DNA of 64,000 nt from Phycisphaerales bacterium (GTDB lineage: Bacteria > Planctomycetota > Phycisphaerae > Phycisphaerales > UBA1924). The notes under the pieces are model-generated. The model saw only the letters and a program-made list of their open reading frames with translations. It was not told where the DNA came from and did no database searches. Below are positions 49,130 to 56,681 of the stretch, in pieces (the stretch's first letter is position 1; every line of letters starts with the position of its first letter). The position numbers were made by a program, and so were the translations under genes. The stretch spans positions 1-64,000 of the forward strand of contig JAGQON010000009.1 in assembly GCA_020427395.1 (NCBI GenBank), in the 5' to 3' direction.

Positions 49130-50446
49130 TTGTCGACGTTGCGGCATCTGGCATTTGGAGTGATCGTGCTGTGCTCGCTGCATTCGAGTGCACGGGGATC
49201 GCCATTCTGCCCCGCGGATATCAACAGCGACAGCAACCTCAACTTTTACGATGTTTCGCGGTTCGTCGAGCAGTTCATCGGGAACAACCTGGATGCGGAT
49301 CTCAACCACGACGGATCGCTGAACTTTTTCGATATCTCCGCGTTCCTGATCTCCTACTTGGACGGGTGCCCAGACCTCACTGATACCGACGGAGATCGCA
49401 TCCCCGACTTTGCGGAGACCGATGATGGTCGGTACTTCGGCTATCAGCGGGTGGGTACGAACCCGCTGAATCCTGATACAGACGGTGATGGAATCCTCGA
49501 TGGCGATGAGCTGCTGGGGACCGTGGACGGGCTGGATCTTCCCACTCTGGGGGCGGACCCATTGCGCCGGGATATCTTTGTGGAGTGCGATTGGTTCGCG
49601 GGCGACTTTAATGGCTTTGAAGTAAGCCATCGACCCAGCGACGAGGTGATCGATCGCGTGGTCGATGCCTTCGCCATCGCACCGGTAGAGAACCCGTACG
49701 GGGCGGACCCCGGTGTGCAGATCCACTTCGATTACGGGCAGGGCGGGGTGTTCAACGGCGGGAATCAGCTGCCGGGCAATCCGATCTTCATCCTGTTCGA
49801 CTTCGAGTTCAACATCCTCAAGGAGCAGTTCCTGGACGAGAACCGGCGGGCGTACTTCCATTACGCGATCTTTGCCCACCGCTACAACACCTCGACGAAC
49901 AACTCATCTGGGGTGGGCGAGCTCAACGGCAACGACTTCATGGTCACGCTCTCGACCTACGGCACCCCCACCATCATGGCCAACACGATCATGCATGAGC
50001 TGGGGCACAACCTCGGGTTGCGACACGGTGGGTTTGAGGAACTCAACTGGAAGCCCAACTACAACTCGGTGATGAACTACCGCTACCAGTTCGGCGGCGT
50101 GGACCTTGATGGGGACGCGATGGGCGATGGGCTGCCTGATTACTCGATCGGGCTCTTGGCGATGCTCGATGAATCACGGCTGGTCGAGTTTGAGGGGATC
50201 GATGGCGTGACTCCGATCGACTGGGACGGGGACGGCGCGATTGAGACGAACTCGTACGCGGGGAACATCAACTGCGAGTTCGGGATACGCAGTTGCGGCA
50301 ATGGCTCCAACTGCTGGGACAGCGTCTGCTCGAATCTGCGTGACTTTGATGACTGGGGCTCAATCAACTGGGATCGCCTGACCGGGAGCATCGACCGCCA
50401 GCCGAAGCGAGAGATCATCGAGTGCCGCGGACCGATATCACCCTGA
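49130..50446 (+). CDS. Secreted metzincin-type metalloprotease with N-terminal EF-hand/dockerin-like repeats (paralogue 1)
   Basis: 438 residues from a TTG at 49130 with GGAGG about ten bases upstream. The signal peptide is LAFGVIVLCSLHSSARGS. Two dockerin-like calcium repeats follow: DINSDSNLNFYDVSRFVEQF and DLNHDGSLNFFDISAFLISY. A thrombospondin type-3-like stretch has DTDGDRIPDFAE and DTDGDGILDGDE. The protease motif is HELGHNLGLRHGG near residue 300 (HExxHxxGxxH, zinc ligands and catalytic Glu), and a Met-turn candidate SVMNYRY follows 20 residues later. The C-terminal 80 residues hold several Cys. The protein is probably exported and binds calcium. The next gene is its close paralogue. 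Confidence 0.88.
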   Translation: MSTLRHLAFGVIVLCSLHSSARGSPFCPADINSDSNLNFYDVSRFVEQFIGNNLDADLNHDGSLNFFDISAFLISYLDGCPDLTDTDGDRIPDFAETDDGRYFGYQRVGTNPLNPDTDGDGILDGDELLGTVDGLDLPTLGADPLRRDIFVECDWFAGDFNGFEVSHRPSDEVIDRVVDAFAIAPVENPYGADPGVQIHFDYGQGGVFNGGNQLPGNPIFILFDFEFNILKEQFLDENRRAYFHYAIFAHRYNTSTNNSSGVGELNGNDFMVTLSTYGTPTIMANTIMHELGHNLGLRHGGFEELNWKPNYNSVMNYRYQFGGVDLDGDAMGDGLPDYSIGLLAMLDESRLVEFEGIDGVTPIDWDGDGAIETNSYAGNINCEFGIRSCGNGSNCWDSVCSNLRDFDDWGSINWDRLTGSIDRQPKREIIECRGPISP

Positions 50447-50515
50447 CTTCCTGCTCAGCTTCCGATAAAACTGGTTGTTTTTCGGTTTCCTGACCTGAAC
50501 GGGAGGATTACGCCC

Positions 50516-50543
50516 TTGATTCGGCCACAAACCCAGTTATATT
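50516..50543 (+). promoter_or_regulatory. Probable sigma-70-type promoter of protease paralogue 2
   Basis: TTGATT (50516-50521) and TATATT (50538-50543) with a 16-bp spacer, in an AT-richer gap between the paralogues. Start about 50550, leader near 75 nt. Confidence 0.55.
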
Positions 50544-50625
50544 CGGCACTTGAGAGATTATTGCCCTTAGGATCGCGATGATCGCCAACCCACGACAGAC
50601 CCGTATATCTATGGAGCGGAGAGAC

Positions 50626-51948
50626 ATGAATCGAATGAAAACCCTGCTGATGATCAGTGCCATGTGCACGAGCCCCTTTGCTCTGGCTGGTGGCTCGCAG
50701 ACCTGTACCGCTGACTTTACGGGCGATGGCTCTCTGGACTTCTTTGATGTCTCGGCGTTCCTGGTTGGCTACCAGTCGCAGGATCCGATCAGCGATCTGA
50801 ATAACGATGGGCTGTTCAACTTCTTCGATGTCTCGGCGTTCCTCATCGCGTATCAGGACGGCTGCGATCTGGTGGATTCGGACAACGACCGCATCCCCGA
50901 TCTCTACGAGACCAACGACGGCGTCTACATCAACGAGAAGGCCACCGGGAGCGATCCGTTCGACGCCGATACCGACGATGACGGGATCAGAGACGGCGAT
51001 GAGGTGCTGGGCACCATCGATGGGCTCGATCTGCCCGCGATGGGTGCCAACCCCGTCCGGCGTACGATCTTTGTCGAGGTGGACTGGAACGAGGGCTTCG
51101 TGGAGGGCGAAGAGCGAAACTTCCGCCCCACCGAAGCCGGCGTGCAACGGATCGTTGATTGCTTTGCCGATGCGCCCGTGGAGAACCCCTACGGTGGTGC
51201 GCCTGGCATCGACATCATCATCGACTACGGGCAGGGCGGGGCGTTCACCGGCGGTGCGGCGCTCCCCGGCGACCCGTCGGTCTCGATCCAGTTTGACAAC
51301 GAGTTCAACTTCATCAAGTCGATCTTCTTCGACTCGAACCGTAACGGATATTTCCACTACTGCCTGAGCGCTAACCGGTACAACTCGCCGGACAACGGCT
51401 CATCGGGCATCGCCGAGCTGAATGGCGACGACTTCATGGTCACTCTGGCGGGCTTCTACAGCGACTACAACTTCTCCCAGACTTTCGTGCACGAGATCGG
51501 GCATAACCTCGGGCTGCGTCACGGCGGCTTTGAGAACCGCAACTGGAAGCCGAACTACAACTCGGTGATGAACTACCGCTTCCAGTTCCCGGGCAAGGAC
51601 ATCGACGCCGATACCATCGGGGACGGGGTTCTGGACTATTCGACGGGTGACTACTTCAACATCAACGAGGCCAGCGTCCGTGAGATCGACGGCGTGGCGG
51701 GCATCGGCGTTGACTTCAATGGCAACAGCGTGCTCGAGCCCCTGTCGTACCAGGCGAATCTGAACTGCTTCGCCGTGTACGCCGCCCCCTGCGCCACGAT
51801 GGACGGCTGCGATGACGACACCTGCGATGTTCTCCAGGACAGCAACGACTGGGCGAACCTGAACTACTTCGGGATCACCCAGAGCACGGATCGCCGCCCC
51901 GAGGCGGTCGAGATTATCGAGTGCGACAACCCGCCCTCAACCCGCTAA
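50626..51948 (+). CDS. Secreted metzincin-type metalloprotease with N-terminal EF-hand/dockerin-like repeats (paralogue 2)
   Basis: 440 residues from the ATG at 50626 (GGAGAG upstream). Signal peptide LLMISAMCTSPFALAGG. Repeats: DFTGDGSLDFFDVSAFLVGY and DLNNDGLFNFFDVSAFLIAY, then DSDNDRIPDLYE and DTDDDGIRDGDE. The catalytic motif is HEIGHNLGLRHGG, with SVMNYRF as Met-turn candidate. The Cys-rich C-terminus (NCFAVYAAPC, GCDDDTCDV) matches paralogue 1 in layout. The identity along the length is high enough by eye to mark a tandem duplication, but the promoter regions differ, so the two may be used under different conditions. Confidence 0.88.
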   Translation: MNRMKTLLMISAMCTSPFALAGGSQTCTADFTGDGSLDFFDVSAFLVGYQSQDPISDLNNDGLFNFFDVSAFLIAYQDGCDLVDSDNDRIPDLYETNDGVYINEKATGSDPFDADTDDDGIRDGDEVLGTIDGLDLPAMGANPVRRTIFVEVDWNEGFVEGEERNFRPTEAGVQRIVDCFADAPVENPYGGAPGIDIIIDYGQGGAFTGGAALPGDPSVSIQFDNEFNFIKSIFFDSNRNGYFHYCLSANRYNSPDNGSSGIAELNGDDFMVTLAGFYSDYNFSQTFVHEIGHNLGLRHGGFENRNWKPNYNSVMNYRFQFPGKDIDADTIGDGVLDYSTGDYFNINEASVREIDGVAGIGVDFNGNSVLEPLSYQANLNCFAVYAAPCATMDGCDDDTCDVLQDSNDWANLNYFGITQSTDRRPEAVEIIECDNPPSTR

Positions 51949-51984
51949 TTCGGTCCCTGCCAGCACGATTGTGACGCACCCGGC

Positions 51985-52013
51985 ATGACAAGGCGGGTGT
52001 TGTCTGCTAGATT
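51985..52013 (+). promoter_or_regulatory. Possible sigma-70-type promoter of the GNAT gene
   Basis: ATGACA (51985-51990) and TAGATT (52008-52013) with a 17-bp spacer, 25 bp before the GTG start. Confidence 0.4.
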
Positions 52014-52037
52014 CTCACCACACATACGGAGCTGCCA

Positions 52038-52523
52038 GTGGTGAAAGTCACGCACATCTCGATGGACCACCCGCTCTACGAGCAGGAGAAGGCCTTACGC
52101 ACCAGCGTGCTGCTGGAGCCGATCGGGTACTCTTTTCAGGACTACCTCGACATGGCCCCCGGTCGCGAGGAAGTTTCGGAACATTTCGTCGCGATCGTGG
52201 ACCACCCGAGCGGGACGCGCGTGGTCGGGACGGCAACGCTTTACATCAGCGAAGACGAGCATGGCGAGCGTGTTGGAAAGGTCCAGCAGGTGTGCGTCGA
52301 TCCACAGCGGCAGGGCGAGGGGATCGGCCAGAAGCTGATGATCGCGATGGAAGCCCGCGGCTTTGGGGATCTCGGGCTGACCCAGCTGTACTGCCACGCC
52401 CAGCTGTCCGCGCTGGGGTTCTATGAGCGCCTGGGCTGGTCGTGCGAGGACCAGACCTTCCTTGAGGCTGGGATCGAGCACAAGCGCATGTTCATCGCGG
52501 CTCCCAAACCCGCTGAGTCCTGA
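52038..52523 (+). CDS. GNAT-family N-acetyltransferase
   Basis: 161 residues from the GTG at 52038. The acetyl-CoA-binding motif A is VGKVQQVCVDPQRQGEGIGQ near residue 80, where QRQGEGIGQKL is the pyrophosphate loop. Motif B ends with LGFYERLGWSCED. Substrate unknown. The overall form, with LYISEDEHGERVGK before motif A, is that of the ElaA/YjcF group. It precedes the Fur gene by 67 nt. Confidence 0.88.
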   Translation: MVKVTHISMDHPLYEQEKALRTSVLLEPIGYSFQDYLDMAPGREEVSEHFVAIVDHPSGTRVVGTATLYISEDEHGERVGKVQQVCVDPQRQGEGIGQKLMIAMEARGFGDLGLTQLYCHAQLSALGFYERLGWSCEDQTFLEAGIEHKRMFIAAPKPAES

Positions 52524-52590
52524 TTCCACGCTATTTTGTCGTCGCACCCTCGAAACGAGCCTGAAATCCGGGCATAATACTGTTGTGCAG

Positions 52591-53043
52591 ATGAAGCATC
52601 ACCATCACGACCATGGGATCGCGCAGGATTCGCTTCGCGAGATCTTCGCAAAGCGAGGGCTACGCACAACGCGACAGCGTGAATCGGTCTACCGCGCCTT
52701 GTGCCAGTGCAATGAGCACCCCACGGCCGAGCAGTTGCTCTCACGGGTCCATGCGATCGACCCCGAGGTCTCGCAAGCGACCGTTTACAACACCCTGGAC
52801 ACACTCGTCGAGTGCGGGCTTGCTACCAGGATCCCGGCCTCTTCTAGCGGCGGTGCTTGCCGCTACGACCCGGATACAGACGAGCATGTCCATCTGGTGC
52901 TCGCCGACGGACGGATTCTGGATGTGCCCGACGATCTCTCCAAGCGGCTGATCGATGCCGTACCCGCGGAACTGCTCCAAGAGCTTTCCGATCGCCTTGG
53001 CGTGACCTGCTCTGGGATCAAGATCGAGCTCAGCGGCTCCTGA
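52591..53043 (+). CDS. Fur/PerR-family metalloregulator with His-rich N-terminus
   Basis: 150 residues. The start is set at the ATG at 52591; a GTG two codons upstream also exists. A -10-like CATAAT at 52572 places the transcript start only a few bases before the gene. The N-terminus has MKHHHHDHG, unusual for Fur. The winged HTH is typical: LRTTRQRESVYRALCQCNEH, PTAEQLLSRV, VSQATVYNTLDTLVECGLA. The dimer domain begins YDPDTDEHVHLVLADGRILD; the CxxC pairs that hold structural zinc in Fur are missing. It may use the His-rich tail or another site, and could sense iron, peroxide, zinc or manganese. Confidence 0.88.
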   Translation: MKHHHHDHGIAQDSLREIFAKRGLRTTRQRESVYRALCQCNEHPTAEQLLSRVHAIDPEVSQATVYNTLDTLVECGLATRIPASSSGGACRYDPDTDEHVHLVLADGRILDVPDDLSKRLIDAVPAELLQELSDRLGVTCSGIKIELSGS

Positions 53044-53358
53044 TCAGTCTACTTGCAATGCACGGTGAAGCAACTGCTCGTCCATCAGCACATCGATGGG
53101 TTCGCGGCGGGTGTCTCGTGCGCAGCGACGGACCGCGATGACCTGCGAGCGGCCTAGTCGCATACGACTCGCGAGCGAGCGGAACGCATGTTCCTCGGGG
53201 CGGAGCCGGGCTCTGCGTCTGAGCAGGATCATGAGCCATGCGACGCCGACGACGATCGGGATGATCGCTGCGAGGATTGCGACGATCTGTGTCGGCGATT
53301 GCGGCTGGTCCTGCGATTTGGGCGGGACATACAGGGTTGTGGGTTCGCTCGTCTGCAT
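53044..53358 (-). CDS. Small single-pass membrane protein, 104 residues
   Basis: Not recognised. The N-terminus is periplasmic and Pro/Gln/Ser-rich (PPKSQDQPQSPTQ), the single membrane segment is IVAILAAIIPIVVGVAWLMI, and the C-terminal part is basic and helical with RPEEHAFRSLASRMRLGRSQ. It ends exactly next to the fur stop (convergent) and starts 4 bp after the stop of the 710-aa HEAT-like gene, so the two are one operon. Confidence 0.7.
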   Translation of the reverse strand: MQTSEPTTLYVPPKSQDQPQSPTQIVAILAAIIPIVVGVAWLMILLRRRARLRPEEHAFRSLASRMRLGRSQVIAVRRCARDTRREPIDVLMDEQLLHRALQVD

Positions 53359-53361
53359 CGA

Positions 53362-55494
53362 TCAGCCCTGTGCGTTCCCTGATTGGCGGGAGCTGCCGGA
53401 CGCCGATTGAATCTCGGCGCTGAGACGCCGGATGCAGCGGGAGGCGCGGGATCGCAGTCGCTCGTCCTGATCAACCGAGGCGAGTTCCTCGAGCTGCGAG
53501 ATGATCGGCCGCCAACCCTTGCTCAGCTTTTCTCGGTGCTGCTGGGCGATGGTGCGTTGCGCGACCCATGTGCCGGCGAGGCGGTGCATTGGGCGAGGGT
53601 CGCCCAGGAGTTCGATCAGCGATTCGTTGGCGGCCCGATCGATCTGGGTGCTGCTCCCGTTGTTGGCGAGGATCAGGCGACGGACGGCGTTGGCTCGCAC
53701 TCGGTGATGGTCGTCGTCTTTATACTCGACGAGTTTCACCGGGTCGATCTCGATGCATTCCACCGCGTTGGCACGGGTCCGCTGATCACGATCGCTCAGG
53801 GCTTCGCTGAGTACATATCGCGCGGCGTTGGAATCGACGCGTGCCAGGGCCGCGACGGCGCTGGCCCTGGCCCGTTCGGGCTGGTTCTCCCCCTGCACGA
53901 CGCCGATGAGGTCGAGCTCGAAACGGCGTTCGACACCCAGAGCACGGATCATGGCGATCGCACCGTCACAGCTGGCTCGGATGCTCAGACGATCCCGCAT
54001 CGCTCGGGTAAAAGCGGCGGGGTCAGACTCGAGGAGGCGACGCGCCCGCTGCCTGGAAACAGGGTGCGATGCATCATCAATGGTGAGGCGTGCAAGCTCG
54101 TCGCTGGCCAAGCGTCGCAGGGACGCGTGCGGAGAACGGGTGTTCTGTGCGCAGAGTCTCGCACGGGCTGCGCCTGCTGGCGAATCGAGCCGCGGCGGGT
54201 CGATGCCGATGGTTGTCCATCGCGTGGCCGCGTGACGAGCCACGACGGGATCCGGATCGAAGAGGAAGTCCTGGAGGTCGAGTGACGAGCAGAGGGCCGA
54301 GCAATGGAGTCGAACGCGTGTGGACTCGTCGGCCAGGAGCGGTTCGAGAAGCGCACGACTGGTTGATTCGTCCTCTCCGATCAGGTTGCTCATCGCGATG
54401 AGGCCGATGCGTGCCTGTTCCGTGAGCGATCCGAGCTCTGATCGCTTGGGCAAGAGGCCATTCGCTTTATCGCTGCCGCGCATTCTGGCAAGTGCTGAGA
54501 GCTTATCGGCCCGTGCGGGGCGGAGGGCGAGCGTGCTCTTGGCCAGGACGATCTCGTGCTCGATGGCGGAGTCGGTGCTGCACAGGCGGTCGAGGGCGGC
54601 GGTGCTGATCGCGCTGATCGGGAGCCAACGCAAGGCTCGCTCGCGGAGCAGCGGGCAGTCGGTCCTCTTGAGCACACTGCGCAACGGTGCGTGGCTTGGG
54701 TGCTCGCGTTCGCTGAGCAGCCGTTTCATCCGCGTGGTGATCTCGCGCTCCATGGGCGTGGCGATCGATCGATCCATGAGCAGCAAGGCCGCGATGAGCG
54801 GCGATCGGCACCTGTGGGCTGCGAAAGCCCATGCCGCATCAGAGATCGCGCTCAGGAGCACGCACCGCTCCAACTCGATGACCTCGGGCTCGGCGGGGAG
54901 GGCATCGACGGGGATCTTTGCGATGGCGGCATAGTGCTCGCCAAGCAACCGCGAAGGAAGGTGCGAGAGCAAACGCAGGGCCATGCGGAGGAGCGTCTCG
55001 TCGGCGGCCTTGCGGACACGCTGCTCTTCGTCACGGAGCAGCGTGCAGACAACCTTGCCCAGTCCTGGGTCCGCGCTGTCGTGAGCGATGCTGATGGCCG
55101 CGATGCGAGATTCGACTTCGGGCGATGCGCTGAGTTCGCCAACGGCCGCGAGCCATCGATCACGGCCGAGCGCGAGGGCCAGCGGGCGCATTTCCGTGGA
55201 GAGATTGGGCCATGCCCTCGCAAGCGCGATCAATGCTTCATCGGCGTGGCGTGATCGCCAGCGAGTGGGTATCCGCGCGATGAGTTCGATCGGGCCTGAT
55301 GCAGTACCTTTGCCTACGCTCGCGTCGCGCGCGTCCTGGTGAGCGGCTAACTCGATCAGCATCAGGGCTATCTGATCTCGTGATGACTTGTCGGCATGAC
55401 GCAGCGTTCGACCGAGCGCGACAATCCGATCTCGTGTGCCGAGTCTTGACGCTTGTTCAAGCGTTGATGTGGAGATGGATCGCGCTGAACTCAT
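53362..55494 (-). CDS. HEAT-like helical repeat protein, 710 residues
   Basis: Not assigned to a named family. The protein is almost wholly alpha-helical and rich in Ala, Leu and Arg, with repeated helix pairs such as DAREAS-type units seen in ARASAVAALARVDSNAARYV, DRDQRTRANAVECIEIDPVK and HHRVRANAVRRLILANNGSS. The last three are clear HEAT repeats with the R-x-x-A pattern. No signal peptide or membrane segment is seen. Such solenoids bind proteins or DNA. It is probably co-transcribed with the 104-aa membrane protein downstream, and its upstream flank is the AT-rich island. Confidence 0.75.
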   Translation of the reverse strand: MSSARSISTSTLEQASRLGTRDRIVALGRTLRHADKSSRDQIALMLIELAAHQDARDASVGKGTASGPIELIARIPTRWRSRHADEALIALARAWPNLSTEMRPLALALGRDRWLAAVGELSASPEVESRIAAISIAHDSADPGLGKVVCTLLRDEEQRVRKAADETLLRMALRLLSHLPSRLLGEHYAAIAKIPVDALPAEPEVIELERCVLLSAISDAAWAFAAHRCRSPLIAALLLMDRSIATPMEREITTRMKRLLSEREHPSHAPLRSVLKRTDCPLLRERALRWLPISAISTAALDRLCSTDSAIEHEIVLAKSTLALRPARADKLSALARMRGSDKANGLLPKRSELGSLTEQARIGLIAMSNLIGEDESTSRALLEPLLADESTRVRLHCSALCSSLDLQDFLFDPDPVVARHAATRWTTIGIDPPRLDSPAGAARARLCAQNTRSPHASLRRLASDELARLTIDDASHPVSRQRARRLLESDPAAFTRAMRDRLSIRASCDGAIAMIRALGVERRFELDLIGVVQGENQPERARASAVAALARVDSNAARYVLSEALSDRDQRTRANAVECIEIDPVKLVEYKDDDHHRVRANAVRRLILANNGSSTQIDRAANESLIELLGDPRPMHRLAGTWVAQRTIAQQHREKLSKGWRPIISQLEELASVDQDERLRSRASRCIRRLSAEIQSASGSSRQSGNAQG

Positions 55495-55770
55495 GTTTTG
55501 ATTATGTTTGGTATACGACCGACTTCTCCAGAATTGTATCGAGATTCTCTAGGTGTTGTGGATGAACTGTGTAGAAATCTGATATGTTGTGGTCGATTAG
55601 TGGAAACTGTCCAAAAGCATCTACTTTCTGAAAATGAACTTGGTGAAACCATGTTCGTCCCATAAGGTACTCACTTCGTCGATTTTTCGTCATCCACACG
55701 AAAAATCTGGGCTCAAGCGGTTTGTGCACGCTTGAAACATCACTCCCCACCTCGGCATGGGAAGGAATCC
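55495..55770. other. AT-rich island between the HEAT-like gene and the DUF2617-like gene
   Basis: Hand count gives 72 G+C of 180 bases (40 %) for 55501-55680, against 60-65 % in the rest of the window. No gene could be supported. On the minus strand 55502-55792 is open for 96 codons with text such as RTWFHQVHFQKVDAFGQFPL and ISDFYTVHPQHLENLDTILE, which could be the relic of a foreign gene. The right part holds two inverted repeats: GATTTTTCGT/ACGAAAAATC (55681-55690 and 55698-55707) and CAAGCG/CGCTTG (55714-55719 and 55729-55734). It must contain the divergent promoters of both neighbours. Confidence 0.55.
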
Positions 55771-56325
55771 ATGACCCAAATAAAAACCGCACACATCAAC
55801 AGCACTTGTCTCCAAAGTTACCAGAGCGTTCTCTATTCCCGCCCGCTGCACCCCGAGCTGTTCAGCTCGCTGGATCATCGGAGTATCACGTTCGGCCCAT
55901 ACCAGTTCGAGTGCTGGCTGATGGAGGGTCGACACATGTGCCGCTTTGAGATCAGCGGCGCCTGTGCCTGCGAGGTCGTCTCGGAGTCGATGCGTGGCAT
56001 GCCCGATACGGGTGTGGTCGAATCGCTGCTCTGTGCAGGCGAGCGCGAGTTTGAGTATCGCTTCCCCCGCTCACAGCTCAACTACATGACCAGCGTCCAG
56101 ACCGAACAGCTCAGCAACAACCTGTACCTCTCAACCTATGAGGAGCTGGATGACTTTGCTCGGGAAGACGACTCGATGGTCCACCGCTGGGAGGATGAGA
56201 TCGGGCCGTGCATGAGCATCCTGAGTTACCAGCGGTTCGTGAAGGAAGTTCATGTTCAGAGCTACCACTTCATTGCCCGCGAGGGGCTGGTGCTTCGGAC
56301 GCAATCGCTCTTCGAGCATGTTTGA
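55771..56325 (+). CDS. DUF2617-like hypothetical protein
   Basis: 184 residues from the ATG at 55771, with AAGGA five bases upstream. The opening segment, SVLYSRPLHPELFSSLDHRS, resembles the R-P-x-HPELF motif of the DUF2617 family. It is followed by strand-rich text (ITFGPYQFECWLMEGRHMCR) and HFIAREGLVLRTQSLFE at the end. No catalytic site is known for the family. Cytoplasmic, acidic. The gene has its own terminator 34 nt downstream and an AT-rich region with two hairpins upstream. Confidence 0.6.
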   Translation: MTQIKTAHINSTCLQSYQSVLYSRPLHPELFSSLDHRSITFGPYQFECWLMEGRHMCRFEISGACACEVVSESMRGMPDTGVVESLLCAGEREFEYRFPRSQLNYMTSVQTEQLSNNLYLSTYEELDDFAREDDSMVHRWEDEIGPCMSILSYQRFVKEVHVQSYHFIAREGLVLRTQSLFEHV

Positions 56326-56358
56326 CCCTGATTTCATGTAATGACCATCTCCGCAAAG

Positions 56359-56383
56359 ACCCGGCGAATGCCGGGTTTTTTTC
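56359..56383 (+). terminator. Rho-independent terminator after the DUF2617-like gene
   Basis: ACCCGGC (56359-56365), loop GAAT, GCCGGGT (56370-56376), then a run of T. Confidence 0.92.
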
Positions 56384-56681
56384 GTTGGACTGCTGAGGAT
56401 GGGCTTGGGGATGGTCGATGTTGGGGCTATGCTCTGTGCGATGCACGCGAATCGCCCATCACGGCAGACCGGCACGCGCCTGGAGGAGATCCAGAGCCGC
56501 CGAATTATGTGGCCCCGCTGAGGGCCCAGGGTGATCCTTCACCCCTGCCGATCCTCGCGGGGCTCGTGCCGATGACTTGCTCGGCACGCATGAGACGCGT
56601 TCACCCCCACGAATACTGACCTGAATACGATCACACACGCGGCGATCATTACCGATCGGGTGCGTGCAGGAGCCGACAGCG
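56384..56681 (+). other. Leader and promoter region of ileS
   Basis: No gene recognised. A 40-codon frame opens at 56398 but has no family resemblance and no good ribosome site. No T-box was found: the anticodon-loop and AGGGTGGNACCGCG elements are absent, although AGGGTGATCC occurs at 56529. The region must hold the ileS promoter, which could not be identified. Confidence 0.35.

Noticed and set aside
50458-50475. CCGATAA upstream of protease paralogue 2 as a sigma-28 promoter
   Set aside because: It lacks the preceding G and the flanks shared by the two flagellar sites, lies over 150 bp from the start, and a better sigma-70 promoter is closer.
56398-56520. 40-codon frame before ileS as a leader peptide
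   Set aside because: Few Ile codons, no ribosome site, no attenuator hairpin after it.
56384-56681. T-box riboswitch upstream of ileS
   Set aside because: No T-box sequence with tRNA-acceptor bulge and no terminator/antiterminator pair before the gene; the only terminator belongs to the upstream gene.
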